DNA of 64,000 nt from Straminergon stramineum. Taxonomy: Eukaryota > Streptophyta > Bryopsida > Hypnales > Calliergonaceae. Position 1 is the stretch's first letter. Every line of letters starts with the position of its first letter. The stretch is from positions 12,960,501 through 13,024,500 of the forward strand of contig OY987268.1 of assembly GCA_963920665.1 (NCBI GenBank), given 5' to 3'. Shown piece after piece: positions 23,614-36,414 of this stretch. The notes under the pieces are model-generated. The model had not been told where the DNA came from. It ran no database searches and worked only from the letters and a program-made list of their open reading frames with translations. The translations under genes and the position numbers were made by a program.

Positions 23614-23985
23614 CCCCTAACCATATATGGTCAATCTGAAATTTCAGGCACATTTGAAGATGGGAAGTTAAATTCCTATGACCGGTTTCAAATTTTTTAC
23701 GGGCAGTTTCAAAGGTGAACTACTAAATTTTTAAAGTTTTCACAGAAAAGGTGGATACTTTCTTTTTTAGAGGTCCTCAGAGGCATATATGTATCTTAGT
23801 GGAAGAGGAAAGCTTGCCAATTTCACTTGATTTGAGATCTTAAAAATTGTACTTATCCACTTGCTTTGGAAATGGTCCCAATGGAACAAGTAAAGTGTTT
23901 TTATGATATTCACCATTGAAAATTTAATCATGCAAATATTGATTTGGAATCATGCTAGAAATTGAAATTGAAGAAATTGAAGAAA
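23614..23985 (+). mobile_element. Partial piggyBac-like MITE copy
   Basis: TTAA (23610-23613) is followed by CCCCTAACCATATATGGTC. It aligns in order with the reverse complement of 14591-15024 over about 370 bp. It ends near a 9-bp microsatellite. Confidence 0.55.
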
Positions 23986-23997
23986 TTGAAGAAATCA
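23957..23997 (+). repeat. Short GAAATTGAA-type microsatellite
   Basis: About four imperfect tandem copies of a 9-bp GAAATTGAA unit at the end of the preceding repeat copy. Confidence 0.8.
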
Positions 23998-25128
23998 TCT
24001 ATGGAGTCAGGATCATGCCTTTAACATACTAGACCTCAACTAAACAACAAATACAAGTGTCAACAATGAGATCTAAGTTGTGAGAGTAACACTTAGTAGT
24101 GAATAGAGAAGAAGGAAGATTAGGATTGAAGGAAAATCAACCATTAGAGAATAGTTGACTTTGTTAACCACGTTTTGAATTTGATTAAAAGACAAATAGG
24201 AAAAAACAAATAGAAGAATACTTTGACTTGTGGAAGTTCTAGAGTTTTGTTATTAGTGAGAAAAGGTTGGATCGTCTTGTCTTGAGTTGATTTGACTTTT
24301 AAAACAACTTAGTAAATATTTGTAAAATAGATTTGGTAGGATTTGGGTTGATAAAAATTGTCTTAGTGGAAAAAGATAAAGAAGGGAAGTTGGAAGAAGA
24401 AGTTTAGAAAGAACTAGAACTAGTTAGAGGTTGGATATTCAAACACTTGTACTAAAAATCAAAACTTATACAAAAAAAATAACCGTGATCAAAACTTCAA
24501 TTTGGAGAAATATGATGGCACAAGAGGAGGAGTTTGAAGGTGTCTTTGACAACCTAATTGACGAAGCCCAATTTGAGTTACGTTCCTAAAACACTCTTTT
24601 TGACTATAATTGTCCAAATTAGTATAGTTTTCAATTGGGCCGAGGCCTAGAGCCAAGTTAGACCCTTTGAACTAAGAATCAGGTCGAATTTGAATTTAGA
24701 ATCCTCTAGTAGAAACTTAGAGGTTTCTACAGATATAAGATAAGTAGAGATCATAGTAAAAACAAAGAAGACATATGAAGTTTAGAAGTTAAATTGGATG
24801 AAAATTAATTAAAATCATCCAAGTCGAATGAGAATAGAAATTTAGAAAGTAGGGAAAACCAAAAGCTAGTATTGAAATCAAAAGTGAGTTTTGAATTATA
24901 AGTTAGGAGAAAACCACGGATGAAGTTTGAAGAACCAATTAGCAATCAAATTTCATCTATGTATAACTTTCACTAGGAGAATTTCATTTAGAAATGTCTT
25001 AGCATTTTAGAAAGATTCTATCATAATTTTGTGAGTTTAAATATATTTTTTGTCTGCACTTTACCATATTGAAGTATAGCATAGTAGATATACTTGATCC
25101 ATTCGTTAGTACCTATACCTATACATGC

Positions 25129-25206
25129 CACTAGTAGAAAACTACATTGCCGTGAACAAAAACTAGATGACATTTCTGTTCATGGCAATGCAGTTTTCTT
25201 CTAGTG
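25129..25206. mobile_element. Very short CACTA-like MITE (78 bp)
   Basis: Begins CACTAGTAGAAAACTACATT and ends with the reverse complement of CACTAGAAGAAAACTGCATT. The 30-bp arms have three mismatches and flank an 18-nt centre. The termini match CACTA-superfamily ends. The flanking triplets differ, so no target duplication is preserved. Confidence 0.65.
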
Positions 25207-26219
25207 AGGACATCTTGACATTATGTAAGATTTGAAAATATAATATTTTTTTAGATGTCACTATTAGGTGTGATGACAATAATATATGTTGAAACTTGAG
25301 CTACATTAAAGTACATTAAGTTACAATAAAGTGCTTAAAGCATTTTTAATAGCATTCAATAATAAAATACATAAAATTATGCAATTGCTTGTACTATGCA
25401 TACCTTGGTGTTTTGTACTATCAATGCATTTTATAATAAAGCTTAAATAAACACTTCAACTTATAATTGAATGCTTCACATTTATGTAGTGGCACATAAT
25501 AATTGATGCCGTACACCCTAAAAACTAAAAACATTCAAAACATAAATGAATAAGTCCTTGTGGTCTACTTATGTAGTACATTTTGATAATTACATTCAAA
25601 GGAGATTGAAGTTCAAACATATTCCGCACATTGCACCAATGTTTATGGTAATTGATGTAAGGTTCAAAGTATAGGATTTTGGGCTACAAAGTTTAGGGTT
25701 TAGGATTAAGCTTTTAAAATGCAAGTTTAAATGTGTAGAGAAATAACTTGAATTACCCTTTCATACATTGATTAATGCTACATTGGATGCTTGTATTATT
25801 GAATAGTAGTCTTTGGAAGTGAATCACTGCTTTTTAAGATGCAATAGATTAGTAGAGGAGGTAGACAGGGTGGTGGATAAGTAGTGTAGACATACTTTTT
25901 GGTTTACTTTTGTTATTTTGGAAAGTAAAAGACTAATGGACTAATTAAGCTAGCTTTACAACTTAATAGCATGTGAATTAGGTCAAATAGACACACTAAT
26001 ATGAAAAGGACCATTAGACAGCCGGATAGGGGAGTTACGGTTAGTTAGAATCGGAGCAGTTAGACAAATAGATAGTGTAGCTAACTATAATTTAGTTACG
26101 GCCAAGAAACATAAGACTAATAGATTGTGCTTTTTCTCTCTCTTGTAGGCGTTTGCAGTGATTGCCGCCTTTTTCTAATGTACTTGTGCATTCCTTCAAT
26201 GAAAAATCTATCTATTCGT

Positions 26220-27990
26220 CTATTCATGTTGTAGCTAGAGATTGGCTTTGTAGTTTTTGTCTAATTGCTAGTGATTGGTGTTCTTTTCGTTTTCTTCAAC
26301 TTAGCCAGGGATTGGCAGGTGTAGTTTTCGTTGTCTGTCTAATAGTCGAGAGTTGTAAGGTTGGTCAAATTGTCTTGTTTCAGTGCAAACAACTCGGATA
26401 TTTAAGGAGTGTATTAATTTCTTAGTTGAGCCTGTGATTGGTATTGTTTCCTTGTTGTTTTCTTTGGTTTTGTCAAATGGTCGTAAATTGTGAGTTTGTC
26501 AAATCGTCTTTCAATTAGCGAGTGCAGTTAATCACTGGTGACAGAGACAAGTAGACAGTTTGTGAGCAGTGAGCTTGTCCCGTTGTCTTCTCATTTTGTC
26601 TATGAGTAGTTGGGTATCGGAGAGAAAGACTAATAGACAAGATAGTGCGCAATAGGGTTTCCATTTTGTTTCTTTTGGTTTTGTTCAATTAATATGAACT
26701 GTGTGTATGAGTGTGTCAAAAAGTCTCGTAAGCCAGTGATTGGTTGAGATTTAAGAGAGCAGGACAATTAGCTAGGGATTGGTGTTGTTCTTTATTTCAA
26801 TTTGTAGTCTAATTGTCAAAGCTGTGATAACTTATTTAAGAAGAATGCATATTTAATTGAGTCAATTAGCCAGTGATTGATTATAATTGGGTCATAGTTT
26901 GTTGTCTAATTGTCTATGAAAGAGAGGAGTCAAAATTACCAATGATTGGTATTTCTTGAGAGTTAGGAATTTAAATTAAGAAAACAGATAATTTTGTAAG
27001 TTGGGTTAAGGCGAAATTGTTTGATCATAAATATGGTCAAATAGACAAACAAGAAGAGGATTGTAGAAGATGAGTAAACTGTGAGGTTTTACGGCTAATG
27101 AGTAATCAGTAAGACAATTTGTCAATGAGTGTAGGCAGATGGAGCCGGTGTAATCAGTTGTGTATGGGCTGATTTGTAAAGTCAAATAGACAATGTTAGC
27201 TTCTTGTGAGCGTGAGATTAAAATAGGAAGTTATGGAAGTTGAACAGTCCTTAATTTTTTTTAATGTGATTATGTGAGCCAGGGATTGACATTAATATTT
27301 TGTTATTCAGTCTATTGGTCTGTTACAAATTAAGGTTATTCCATGATTTAACCTAATTGTGTTTATTCAATATTGATTGAGGGATAATGGAATTATTTGG
27401 AATTGTTTTTGTAGTCAATTGTCAAATGGTATGTGTAGGTGTTGGTTGTCGTTGTAGTCTAATTGCTTGTGAAAGGTAATTTGGAGTTAAGGAGTTAACC
27501 ATGGATGTGGTTTATGTATGTGAACAATGGACAAATTGACATGCAGATGAAGTGACCAAGTACTTGGAGGATGTTTGGCAAATTGTCCAAGTATACTTAA
27601 GTGATAGCCTGGTTGTTGTTGTTAGTTGAGATGTCAATTAGTCAGTTTGATATAGTACAAGGGATAGAATATTGCTCAAGTTTGGATTAGCAATTTGGAA
27701 TTAAAATAGGATTGGCCAATTGTCAATTAGGTCATATAGAAGCCAAGTGCTTGACAATTTGACATTAATTATGAGCAATTAGAAATAGTTTATAGCTTTT
27801 CCATATTGTTAAAGTGTCCAGTCCAATTGACAGAATAACAAATGTATATGGACTGTGAGAGTCTAACTTGTTGTAAAATGGACCAATTGACTCGTTGTTG
27901 ATGGAGGATGGAGCTAGAGAAAGAAAGAAGCTATGTCTAATTGACTGGAGCGTAATTTATAGGAATGAACTTTAACTTTTGCATGCTTTG
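26220..27990. repeat. Degenerate repeat of a TTAGCCAGTGATTGGT / GTCTAATTGTC motif
   Basis: The phrase (T)AGCCAGTGATTGG, with variants such as AGCTAGGGATTGG and GCTAGTGATTGG, recurs at about 26226, 26268, 26302, 26429, 26728, 26773, 26868, 26938 and 27275. It is usually followed within 15-60 bp by GTCTAATTGTC, CAAATTGAC or TCAAATGGTC. Spacing is irregular. It looks like an old, scrambled satellite rather than coding DNA. Confidence 0.4.
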
Positions 27991-27999
27991 CATAACTGT

Positions 28000-30900
28000 G
28001 ACAAATTGACCTTACAAATTTGTGATTTTGCATAATTGCATTTGTAGTAATTAGATTAGTTAATTAGCTATTTGACCAATTGACAATGAATTAAAGTTGA
28101 AGAGGTAATTAAAGAATTGCAAATTGTATGTATGTGGCAATATGTATATACTATATGTGGGATGATTAAGTCGATAGAACAGGAGCCATGACTATTTGAC
28201 ATACACTTTGACAAATTGACATTAAAACTCTAATATAGGACTTGGATGTCATGTCGTATGTTTGCATTCATGGGAATTGGACGGAATACTAGGGTAGGCT
28301 AGAATTTGATTACACATTCCTTGAACCAATTAAGAAAATTAATCTTTTATTTCTTTAATTATAAAAGTGAGTGAGTATCTTATGTTAAAAGTGACCTTAG
28401 ATACAAAACGATAGACTAATTGACCATTCCCCATTAAAAGAACCACCACTAGGGAATTCCTTGGGTTTTGTTCCTTAAGCTCTTCCCACACTACAAGTAG
28501 ATAGATTGGTATGAGTGATTTTAACTCCACCTTTTGAATCAAATCTAACCACATGGGTCTTAATAGCAATTCGTTAATAAATCTTATGGGTGATTAAAAA
28601 ATAAGTGCCTTCCAAGCAATGGACACTTAATTGTATTAATCCTAAAAGTAGTTGAAAATTATTTAAATACGTTAAGGGTTAGGATTCTAAATTTTTTGGA
28701 CTAGTGATTGACTTATCAAAATTCATCCTCATACAACATCTAAAGCTTTTTTTTTATCTTTCTAAAATGGTAAAGTAGGTAAAGATTGGGTTTCCCTAGT
28801 AAAAGATACTAAAAGATGAATTTTAAATCCTAACTAGCCTAGAAAGTTTCATTCATTAAAGTCCAATAGCTAATTAATCTAAAACTAACTCAAATTTTGG
28901 ATATGATCTTCTAATTATGTGTAATTGAGAATTCTTCATTATTTCCTAAATTTAACTAAGAATGAAAAACTTCATCTAGAGCAAATTTCTTCAAAGTGGA
29001 TTAAATTCTAAGTGGAGAATAGTTTTGGAATCTCTGAAAGATATTTTAAAAGATTCTAGAATTAGAATATTCCTTGGTGAATTTCAAATGATTCTTTTTA
29101 ATTATCTTTTAATTTACCTTAATTTGGACTTTTTACACTAAAATTACTATTTTTAGGGGTTTTATATTTTTAAATGAAAAATCAAGAATTTACCTTTCCA
29201 ACAAGGTAAAGTACTAAAATGCTAATTTCCTACACAAAAAGTTATTGATGGATGAAATTTCCTTTTAAATTGGCAATTTAGAATTTCATCCACTAATTAC
29301 TTTTGGATTAATTTGGCAAATGAATTTTCCATTTCATCAAAAAATTCTAAATTATTTCTAGATTTTGAGATTCCCTCTTGGGTTCTTTTGGATGAATTTA
29401 TGGTCTTTTCATCCAAATTAACACACAAAGTTCATATGCTTATAATTTTTTTGTTTTTTTAATTGTAGGATATTATTGGAAACCTCTAAGAACTACCTAC
29501 AAGATTCTACATCTTAGTTTTAATTCTAACCCTCTAAACTAAGGACTAACTTTTAATATTGAAACTCTAATCTATGGAAATCAAAAGAAATCTAAAGGAC
29601 AAATGTGAAATTAATGTACCTTGTCCTCAAAAGATGCTATTGTGCCATCATCGCATATCACAAGATGTATGGTTTCGTAGTATCCCACTCCCTCCATGTT
29701 TGTCTAAACCATGGCGAAGTTCCAATTTAAAACTCTTTTGCTGATTTATTTTCTTGCTTGTTTAGTCCCACACTAAATTGTGTAAAAGATTTTTAAATTT
29801 TAGAAGTATTTTAGATAATTCCTATGATTTTTGGAATTATTTTTAATACCTCCAAACTTGTAATAATCCTAAATCAAATCAAATCTTTAAAAATATTTAC
29901 TCTTCCCTAATTGTTTATTAATTTCCCCTATTATTCTCAGGATATTTGTTTCTTTTTGTTTTTATCTATTTGGCTTATTAGGCCTAATAAAACAAAACTT
30001 CAACAAACATCCAACCCACTAATTCCTAAAGAATCTTAATTAATAGCTCAACAATAACTCAATGAATAGTAGAAAGAATGAAATCAAATTATAGGGTCAA
30101 ATACTAATTAATTACAAAGATTCTTTAAAATATCTCACCTCTTTGCTTCTTCAACAATTCCACTTCTTCCAATGCTTCCAGGTCTCCTAAGGTAGTCTGC
30201 TCTTAAACCGTGCATTTAAGGGCTGGTCGGCCTTTTCGATGGTTCTTAGATGCACGAAATTATTTTGCCTTATTTTTCACTCAAAGAAAAATTGATGTGG
30301 AATCTAACCCAAGTGGTTTCATATTTTTCGGAGTATTTTTGAATTACTTACGAATTTTTAAAGAATTCTGCCATACGTATCTATTTCTTGATCGTAAGCC
30401 TTACAAAACCCACACATGTGTAGTCTGAAAAAAGATATGGCTTCACCAAAAACAAGCACTGCAGCATGTAGAAAGTAATAGAGAGGGTTCCAAAATGCAA
30501 CCTTTACTAAACTAAACTCCTAAAGGGCCAAGGCCTATTTTTTGACAAAAATCACTAGAAATTGTCATTTCTGTTGCATTCTTTCAAGAAAGAAAAAAAA
30601 AATTCAAATTCAAAAATCCAACCATAGGATCTTGTACTATACTTGTATGTGATCATGTGATAAATTTTTTTATGAAGTTTCATCGTACAAATTGAAAAAT
30701 ATTAGCATTCAAAGTTGTGGGGGAAAAGTGTTTTTGAATACAGGTAAACATTTCAAAAATGGACCCACCTTGGCTCTTATTCCATCCACTAGCAAAGTAT
30801 AAAGGAACATTTGACAAATGTTAAACCACTCTGACATCATTGACAAAACATTCAATGCTTTACACATATCCATTTTACAACTTGTTAACCCTCGATGGAC

Positions 30901-32470
30901 GATGTGGATAATAAGTGTCCGATGGATGACTTCACTTGAGACTGTAGGATGGAAAAAAATGTTCTTTCATCCAATTTTTTAAATTGGAGGGTACTTGAGT
31001 ACATTTTCAATGAATAGTATTGCAAAGTCCCTCGTTATGATATTCTTGATATTTCTAAAGAAGAAGATGCTTAAAAAACGGGTCACCCTTGTAGTCTATT
31101 TTGACCATTTCTTGCTATTTTCTCTTGATGTGAATTTCAGCCATAAAAATGATATTTTTTGTATTTGAGTCCAACTAATGCAATGAAGCTTATCAAGTTC
31201 AGTTTCTACTCCAATTGGAAATTTTGAAAAATTCATAAATTTCCATGCTTTGTAGCAATCTGAACTTTGGGGCCTATAACCATGGTTTGTTGATTTTCTA
31301 ATTTTAGAGTGACACGGTAACCTTGGTTTGTACCAAGATGTTTTGCACTGTAATATACATCTATGTTGAAAATTTCAGATTTTCTGAGTATATTTTGTAT
31401 TTGATATGAATTTTCTTCATTTATTTCTTAAACGATTCACAGTAATTTCCATTTTTTCCAAACAAATTTGAAATTTGTATGACTTATAGTGTACATATGA
31501 CTTCATCTCTAAAAAATAAAATAAAAAAAATTTCATTCCTATCTAGTTGCAAAATGGCAGCAAACCAAGTGATGGATAGGGAGGCTTGAAATCAGTGGTC
31601 ATGGGCCCATCCTTCTAGGGTTCATGTCCATTTCAAACCCTGGCAAGGGACCGTTTTTCAAAGAGGGGCGGAATTAGAGCACCCTTTCATACTCCAACTT
31701 CACTTCAATTGGTTTTCCAAAGTCTAGTTGTTTGGGTTGCTAGTATAAGATCAAGTCAAATCAATGCGATTGGTTGTTGGATGGGCCTATGGACATCCTG
31801 ACATTAGCATCAGATCAATCAAATCAGAGCAATCACATACTCTCAAATTTCAAATTTCTTGAGTTAGACCCATGTGAGAATTGAGCAACACCTAGAGTTC
31901 CTAGATGAGACATGCATGCTCATAAGGGCCTCTTCACACTCTGGTTGTCTAAGTCGAGAGGCCGTGGGATTGAGTGGCCAAACTTTGGTGAGAGTCCAAG
32001 GAAATGAGCAATAAATAGGCCAAAAAAACTAGGAATTGGAGCCTTTGGCCGGCCATAGTGTGAAGCCTCCAAAGTCCAAAGTCCAAGCCCAAAGTCCAAA
32101 CCTATTCCATTTTTTCGACTTCTAATCCATCCAATTTCTGAAATTTTCAGTAAATTGTCACCCATGTGACAAGTTTTTCAAGCAAAAGGTTAAAAAACAT
32201 GAGAAAGGAGTCAAAAATGGCCTTGAAAAAATAATTACAGCACATGCTCTCATTATTAAACAAGGAATATGAAGGATATAAATAGAATAAAAAGGTGGCA
32301 TTAAACATTGAAGGGAAGTAGGTTCATAGAATGCAAAGACTCCCCATTGTAATGGTGGAGACTAGGGTTCAAACTCCAATGGGGACACAAATAAAAAAAT
32401 AAGGGCATCCTACCTATTTCTACAAAAACAGTCCGATCTAATCGTTGAGATTTTGTCAGATTCTGAAAAA
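28000..32470. other. AT-rich intergenic DNA; no gene recognised
   Basis: Only short unrelated frames. A diverged piggyBac-like MITE terminus lies near 30513 (ACTCCTAAAGGGCCAAGG), with the family phrase ATAGGATCTTGTACTAT at about 30629. Other stretches (31190-31520) resemble the same family loosely. Confidence 0.4.
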
Positions 32471-32474
32471 AACT

Positions 32475-32543
32475 TGACGGACTCTCGATTAGAGTTTGGG
32501 TCGGCCAAAAGTGGAGACCCAAACTCTAATCGAGAGTCCGTCA
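32475..32543. repeat. Perfect 28-bp inverted repeat with 13-nt loop
   Basis: Left arm 32475-32502 (TGACGGACTCTCGATTAGAG...) and right arm 32516-32543 are exact reverse complements separated by GGCCAAAAGTGGA. Pairing stops sharply at both ends. It could fold as an RNA or DNA hairpin. No terminator-like T run follows, and it does not share CACTA, Stowaway or TTAA termini. Confidence 0.85.
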
Positions 32544-33270
32544 CCATGTAGGCATTTGGTTGCCATGTAGGCAAACAAGTGGGTGATGGACTTTGCACTG
32601 TCCCTCCTTCTGTAAAGGCTCGAGAGGCAAAACTCTTGGATTTCTGCAATCTCAATGGCTGAAATCAATGGACTCTCAACCTTGTGCCGTAGTGTGAAGT
32701 GGCCCTAACTTTTGTCAAAGCCAAGCTTGGAACTCCCTTCCCCAATTCCAAGCTGGATCTCACCTCACAGCCTTGGACCCTCGCCGGGATCTTGGGACCT
32801 TGTTTCTACGACTTGGGACCTGCTGCTCTTCTAACTGTGACTACTACTTGCCCCTTCTAGTTTCTCTTATTTAAAAAAAAACAACCTAATGGACTTTAAC
32901 TAATGGTTACTCTAACTTCGGTTGGAGTTTTTTTTTTTTTGCTAAGAACTAATTAACTAACAATAAACTCTTACTTGTAATATTTTTGGGGTTTGGGGGA
33001 ACTTCCTTAAGAAAATTCAAAATATAAATTTCTCACCCAAACATATTATGGGAATTCTTTTGGTAATTTCTCCCTAACAAATTTTTTCTCTAACTAACTA
33101 GTTACAACAATAACTCTAACTATAGTATTTTTGGATTTTTTTGGTATTTTCTCTCAAGCAACTCAAAATATGGAAATAAAGATGACAAATTGAAAGCAAA
33201 CTCATAAGCCCTCTTGTACATGTAGAAGTAAAACAAAATAGGATTTTGAAAGAAAACACTTGTCCCTTAA

Positions 33271-34236
33271 CCCCTAAAAGCCCCAAGGTTTTGGGGGGTC
33301 TAAAGACATCATTGCTTTTGAAGTATTATAGATCAAAATGCCACTTAGGTATAGAAATATCAACCATACAATCTTGTAGTGTACATTTTGTAGATCACAT
33401 GAATCAAATTTGGAGTCATTTGGCCACATAGATTGCAAGATTATAATGTCTTAGTCTTGAAAAAGGATGATGAAATTTTCCTCATAACACATTTGGAGGT
33501 GAAATTCGATTTCTAAACCTACTCAAATGAAAAAACTTTAAACTATAAAGTGATTTAATACCATTGTACAAACACATTATTGAAAAAAATATCATTCAAT
33601 TGACTCATTGTGTCTGCAAAATGGCTTTGAAATGTCAAAAAATAGCAAGAAAAGTTGCAAAAATCACATCAAAACCTGAACGTCCTACTAAAATGCTTCT
33701 CTGATCCTCATAACTTCTTGGATTGAAATTAAATTTTAGCACACAAACTAGACTAGTATGCACAACTATGCCAAAATTTTTTATTGGAAACGGACATTGT
33801 ATGAAGAAGAAACAAGCCACCGAAGCTCATTGTAATCCAAAAATGTTGGGATTTTGAACTTCGAATTGCTCCAAAACATTCAAAACATCTTGGATTGACA
33901 TGAAAATTCTACTACAATAACTAGACTTCAAGTGGAACAAAACCCAACAAATTTTATTGAATACAAACATTAGATGAAGGAGATACAAGCCCCCAAAGTT
34001 GCAGCCATCAAATACAGTTTGGTGAACTCATATAGAACTTGTGAACTTCGATTGGCTTCTAAAAAATCATTTCATCTTGGATTGATCTGATATTCTTACC
34101 ACACAAACTAGAAAAGCGAGCAAAATGTTTCCAAGAAGTTTTATTGAATTAGGACATTGGATGCAAAAGTTACAATACTTTAAATTGGACTTGAAACTAT
34201 GTGAGGATACTTTTGGTCCCCTCGGGTGTTTAGGGG
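33271..34236 (+). mobile_element. Near-complete piggyBac-like MITE (966 bp)
   Basis: Flanked on both sides by TTAA (33267-33270 and 34237-34240). Left terminus CCCCTAAAAGCCCCAAGG; right terminus, read inward, CCCCTAAACACCCGAGG. The sub-terminal phrase CCATACAATCTTGTAGTG at 33364 is a family signature. The interior holds a tandem repeat of about 182 bp. One long frame (34125-34466) has no recognisable domain, so it is taken as noncoding. TTAA targets with CCC termini are the hallmark of piggyBac; assignment rests on termini only. Confidence 0.6.
33677..34210 (+). repeat. Tandem repeat, about 182-bp unit, three copies
   Basis: Units start at about 33677, 33858 and 34042 with GAAC(T/G)TCG-like sequence. 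Each contains CTTGGATTGA (33716, 33889, 34076), a CACACAAACTAGA-like phrase, and TTTTATTG(A/G)A followed by GGACATTG(T/G)ATG. Copies are well diverged. Confidence 0.7.
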
Positions 34237-34240
34237 TTAA

Positions 34241-36400
34241 ACACTCAAGGCCAAGTGTCAGTCATTCCCAAATTTTAGAAAAAAGGATGGGGGTCACTTA
34301 TTCAGTGATTCACCAAGACTTTGAAGATGGCATGCCAATGCTTCGTTATACAACAAAATTTGGCAATGTTTTTAGTTGGAAAACTCTTGGCAAAGGCAAG
34401 GGCTTTGCCACCTTAAATTTCCCAAAGAAATTATTTGTTGCAATTCCCACAATAGTTTTGACATAAATCCTAACTAAGCTATGCATGAGAATGTTTAATT
34501 GAAAATTAGGAATTTTCAAGCCAACACTCACAATTTGTTAGTATGTCTCATAAAACTTAAACCAATTTCAATTTGGGAGGGGGGGGGATCTATCCCTTCC
34601 AAACTCGAGCAATTGAAAATGAGTCACTTTGAAGGGACCATGGCATCCTTCAAAGAGTGATTCCTAAGTGGAAGAAGACTTGAAAGGAGAAGGAAGTTGG
34701 TTGTATTTCAGTCTAGATAAGTACTTTGACAGTGTGTTGGTAGCAAAAACAAGAATGAGGTTTGGAAGAATGAAAGTGAGGATACGAGAAACCTTGGGAA
34801 GGATGCCTTTAATACTCATCCAAGGCCTCCTCCCTTTGGTTTACCGGTGAATATTTTGTCTAATTGACCCTAATTAACCTAAAGTTATTTCCTAAATAGC
34901 CCTAAGATATTTTCAAAATAATAATTGTTTAATCGAAGAATTTACTAGAACAAGCTTCAGTTAGCAATGAAACCTTGACCAAATCATGTCTACAATTTTT
35001 TCCAAAAATATTTTGAAAATTAACCTAATTATTCTTGAGATATTTTCCGAATAACCCCAAGATAATTTTGAAATAATTCTTGTTTAATCATAGATGGGTT
35101 TTTTTAAAGCAAGGTTTGAGATCTTGATCAAATACAATCTTCCATTTTTCTAAAGATATTTTGAAAATGAACTTTTGAATTCCCACTAATTACTCTAAAA
35201 AGTCAAACCTATTGCTGGACCCTTTCTATCTTTTAGGGAACAACTCCAAATTGATAACCAATTACGCCATTGTATTCTAAAGACCCAAATAAGCCTTGAA
35301 AGACCCTTATCCCCTATTTGCAAGCCATTCCGCCTCATAAAAACCACTAGTAGTAATTCCAAAGAAAAGTCAAAGACTCCAATTATTGGAATTTGTATTT
35401 TCTAAAGAAACTAACTCGTTAGGGTGGTTTGGAGGGTTTGTGGGAGTAAGAAAAAGAAACCTCATTTGTAATATTTGGCCACCATCAGCTCCTCGTATAC
35501 TGGTCAAACCACTTCAAACTATTAAATTCTTTTTAAATTCGATGTCATTGTTGATTTTGGTACTTGCCAATGTCAAAATGACTTCAAATTTGATAGGTCA
35601 CTTTATTAGCACACACACACCTATTTTAATTTTTAGTAGGATTTTACAGCAACATGGGTAATTTCTAGGAATTTACAACCATGTTTAAAGGCGATTGATT
35701 TCCCATGGAGTCATTGTGAAAATTTTAGAAAAATCTGAAACTTTTTGGGTAGCTTCCATGAAAGTGCAAAAACCAAAGTGCAACATTACATTCTACTTTG
35801 CACCATTCATTAGGATTTGGGAAGCTAAAATTAACAACTCTCTTTAAATTTCCACTTGAGGAGGAAATCATCTTTGTATCGAAAAATCTTGAAACAACTG
35901 GCTCCAATGTTAACTTATGGCATGCTTTTAAACTAAAAGCACTATTCTTTAAGCTCCAATCGCTCTCCCTTTACCTTATTTGCATTTGGGTTCAATATTC
36001 TATAAGTTATATATAAATAACAAATTACCAATTCAAATTCTTTACGAAATGGATGGTGATCTTTAACTAGACTCTCTAGACCTAAAATAGATTAAGCCAG
36101 TTTGTCACATGCACTTTGCACGATTACTTTAGTATGGACAAGACACTAGAATTGGCTAACAGCCAAACTCTTAATTATCTCAAAATCATTTAAATAACCT
36201 CTCAGACTCTTAATTAGGTACTAGAATTAGGGGAATGGAGTATTTTAGATACTTTGTACTTCTAAGAAGACACCTCACCATATTGGTAGGGACTTCTACC
36301 AAATACCACTCAAGCACTCTTTTTATGTCTTTTTTCACTTAAATATGCTCAAAACCTAACACAACCCTTCCAAAATAAAACCTTGAGTTTTAAGTGCCAA
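34241..36400. other. Intergenic DNA; no gene recognised
   Basis: Frames such as 34668-34850 and 35386-35661 have no recognisable domain or splice context. A run of nine G interrupted AT-rich sequence lies near 34580. Confidence 0.4.
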
Positions 36401-36414
36401 CTTGAGGGCTCACA

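Noticed and set aside
34125..34466. 113-codon plus-strand frame
   Set aside because: Begins inside the TTAA-flanked MITE and crosses its right terminus; no domain seen.
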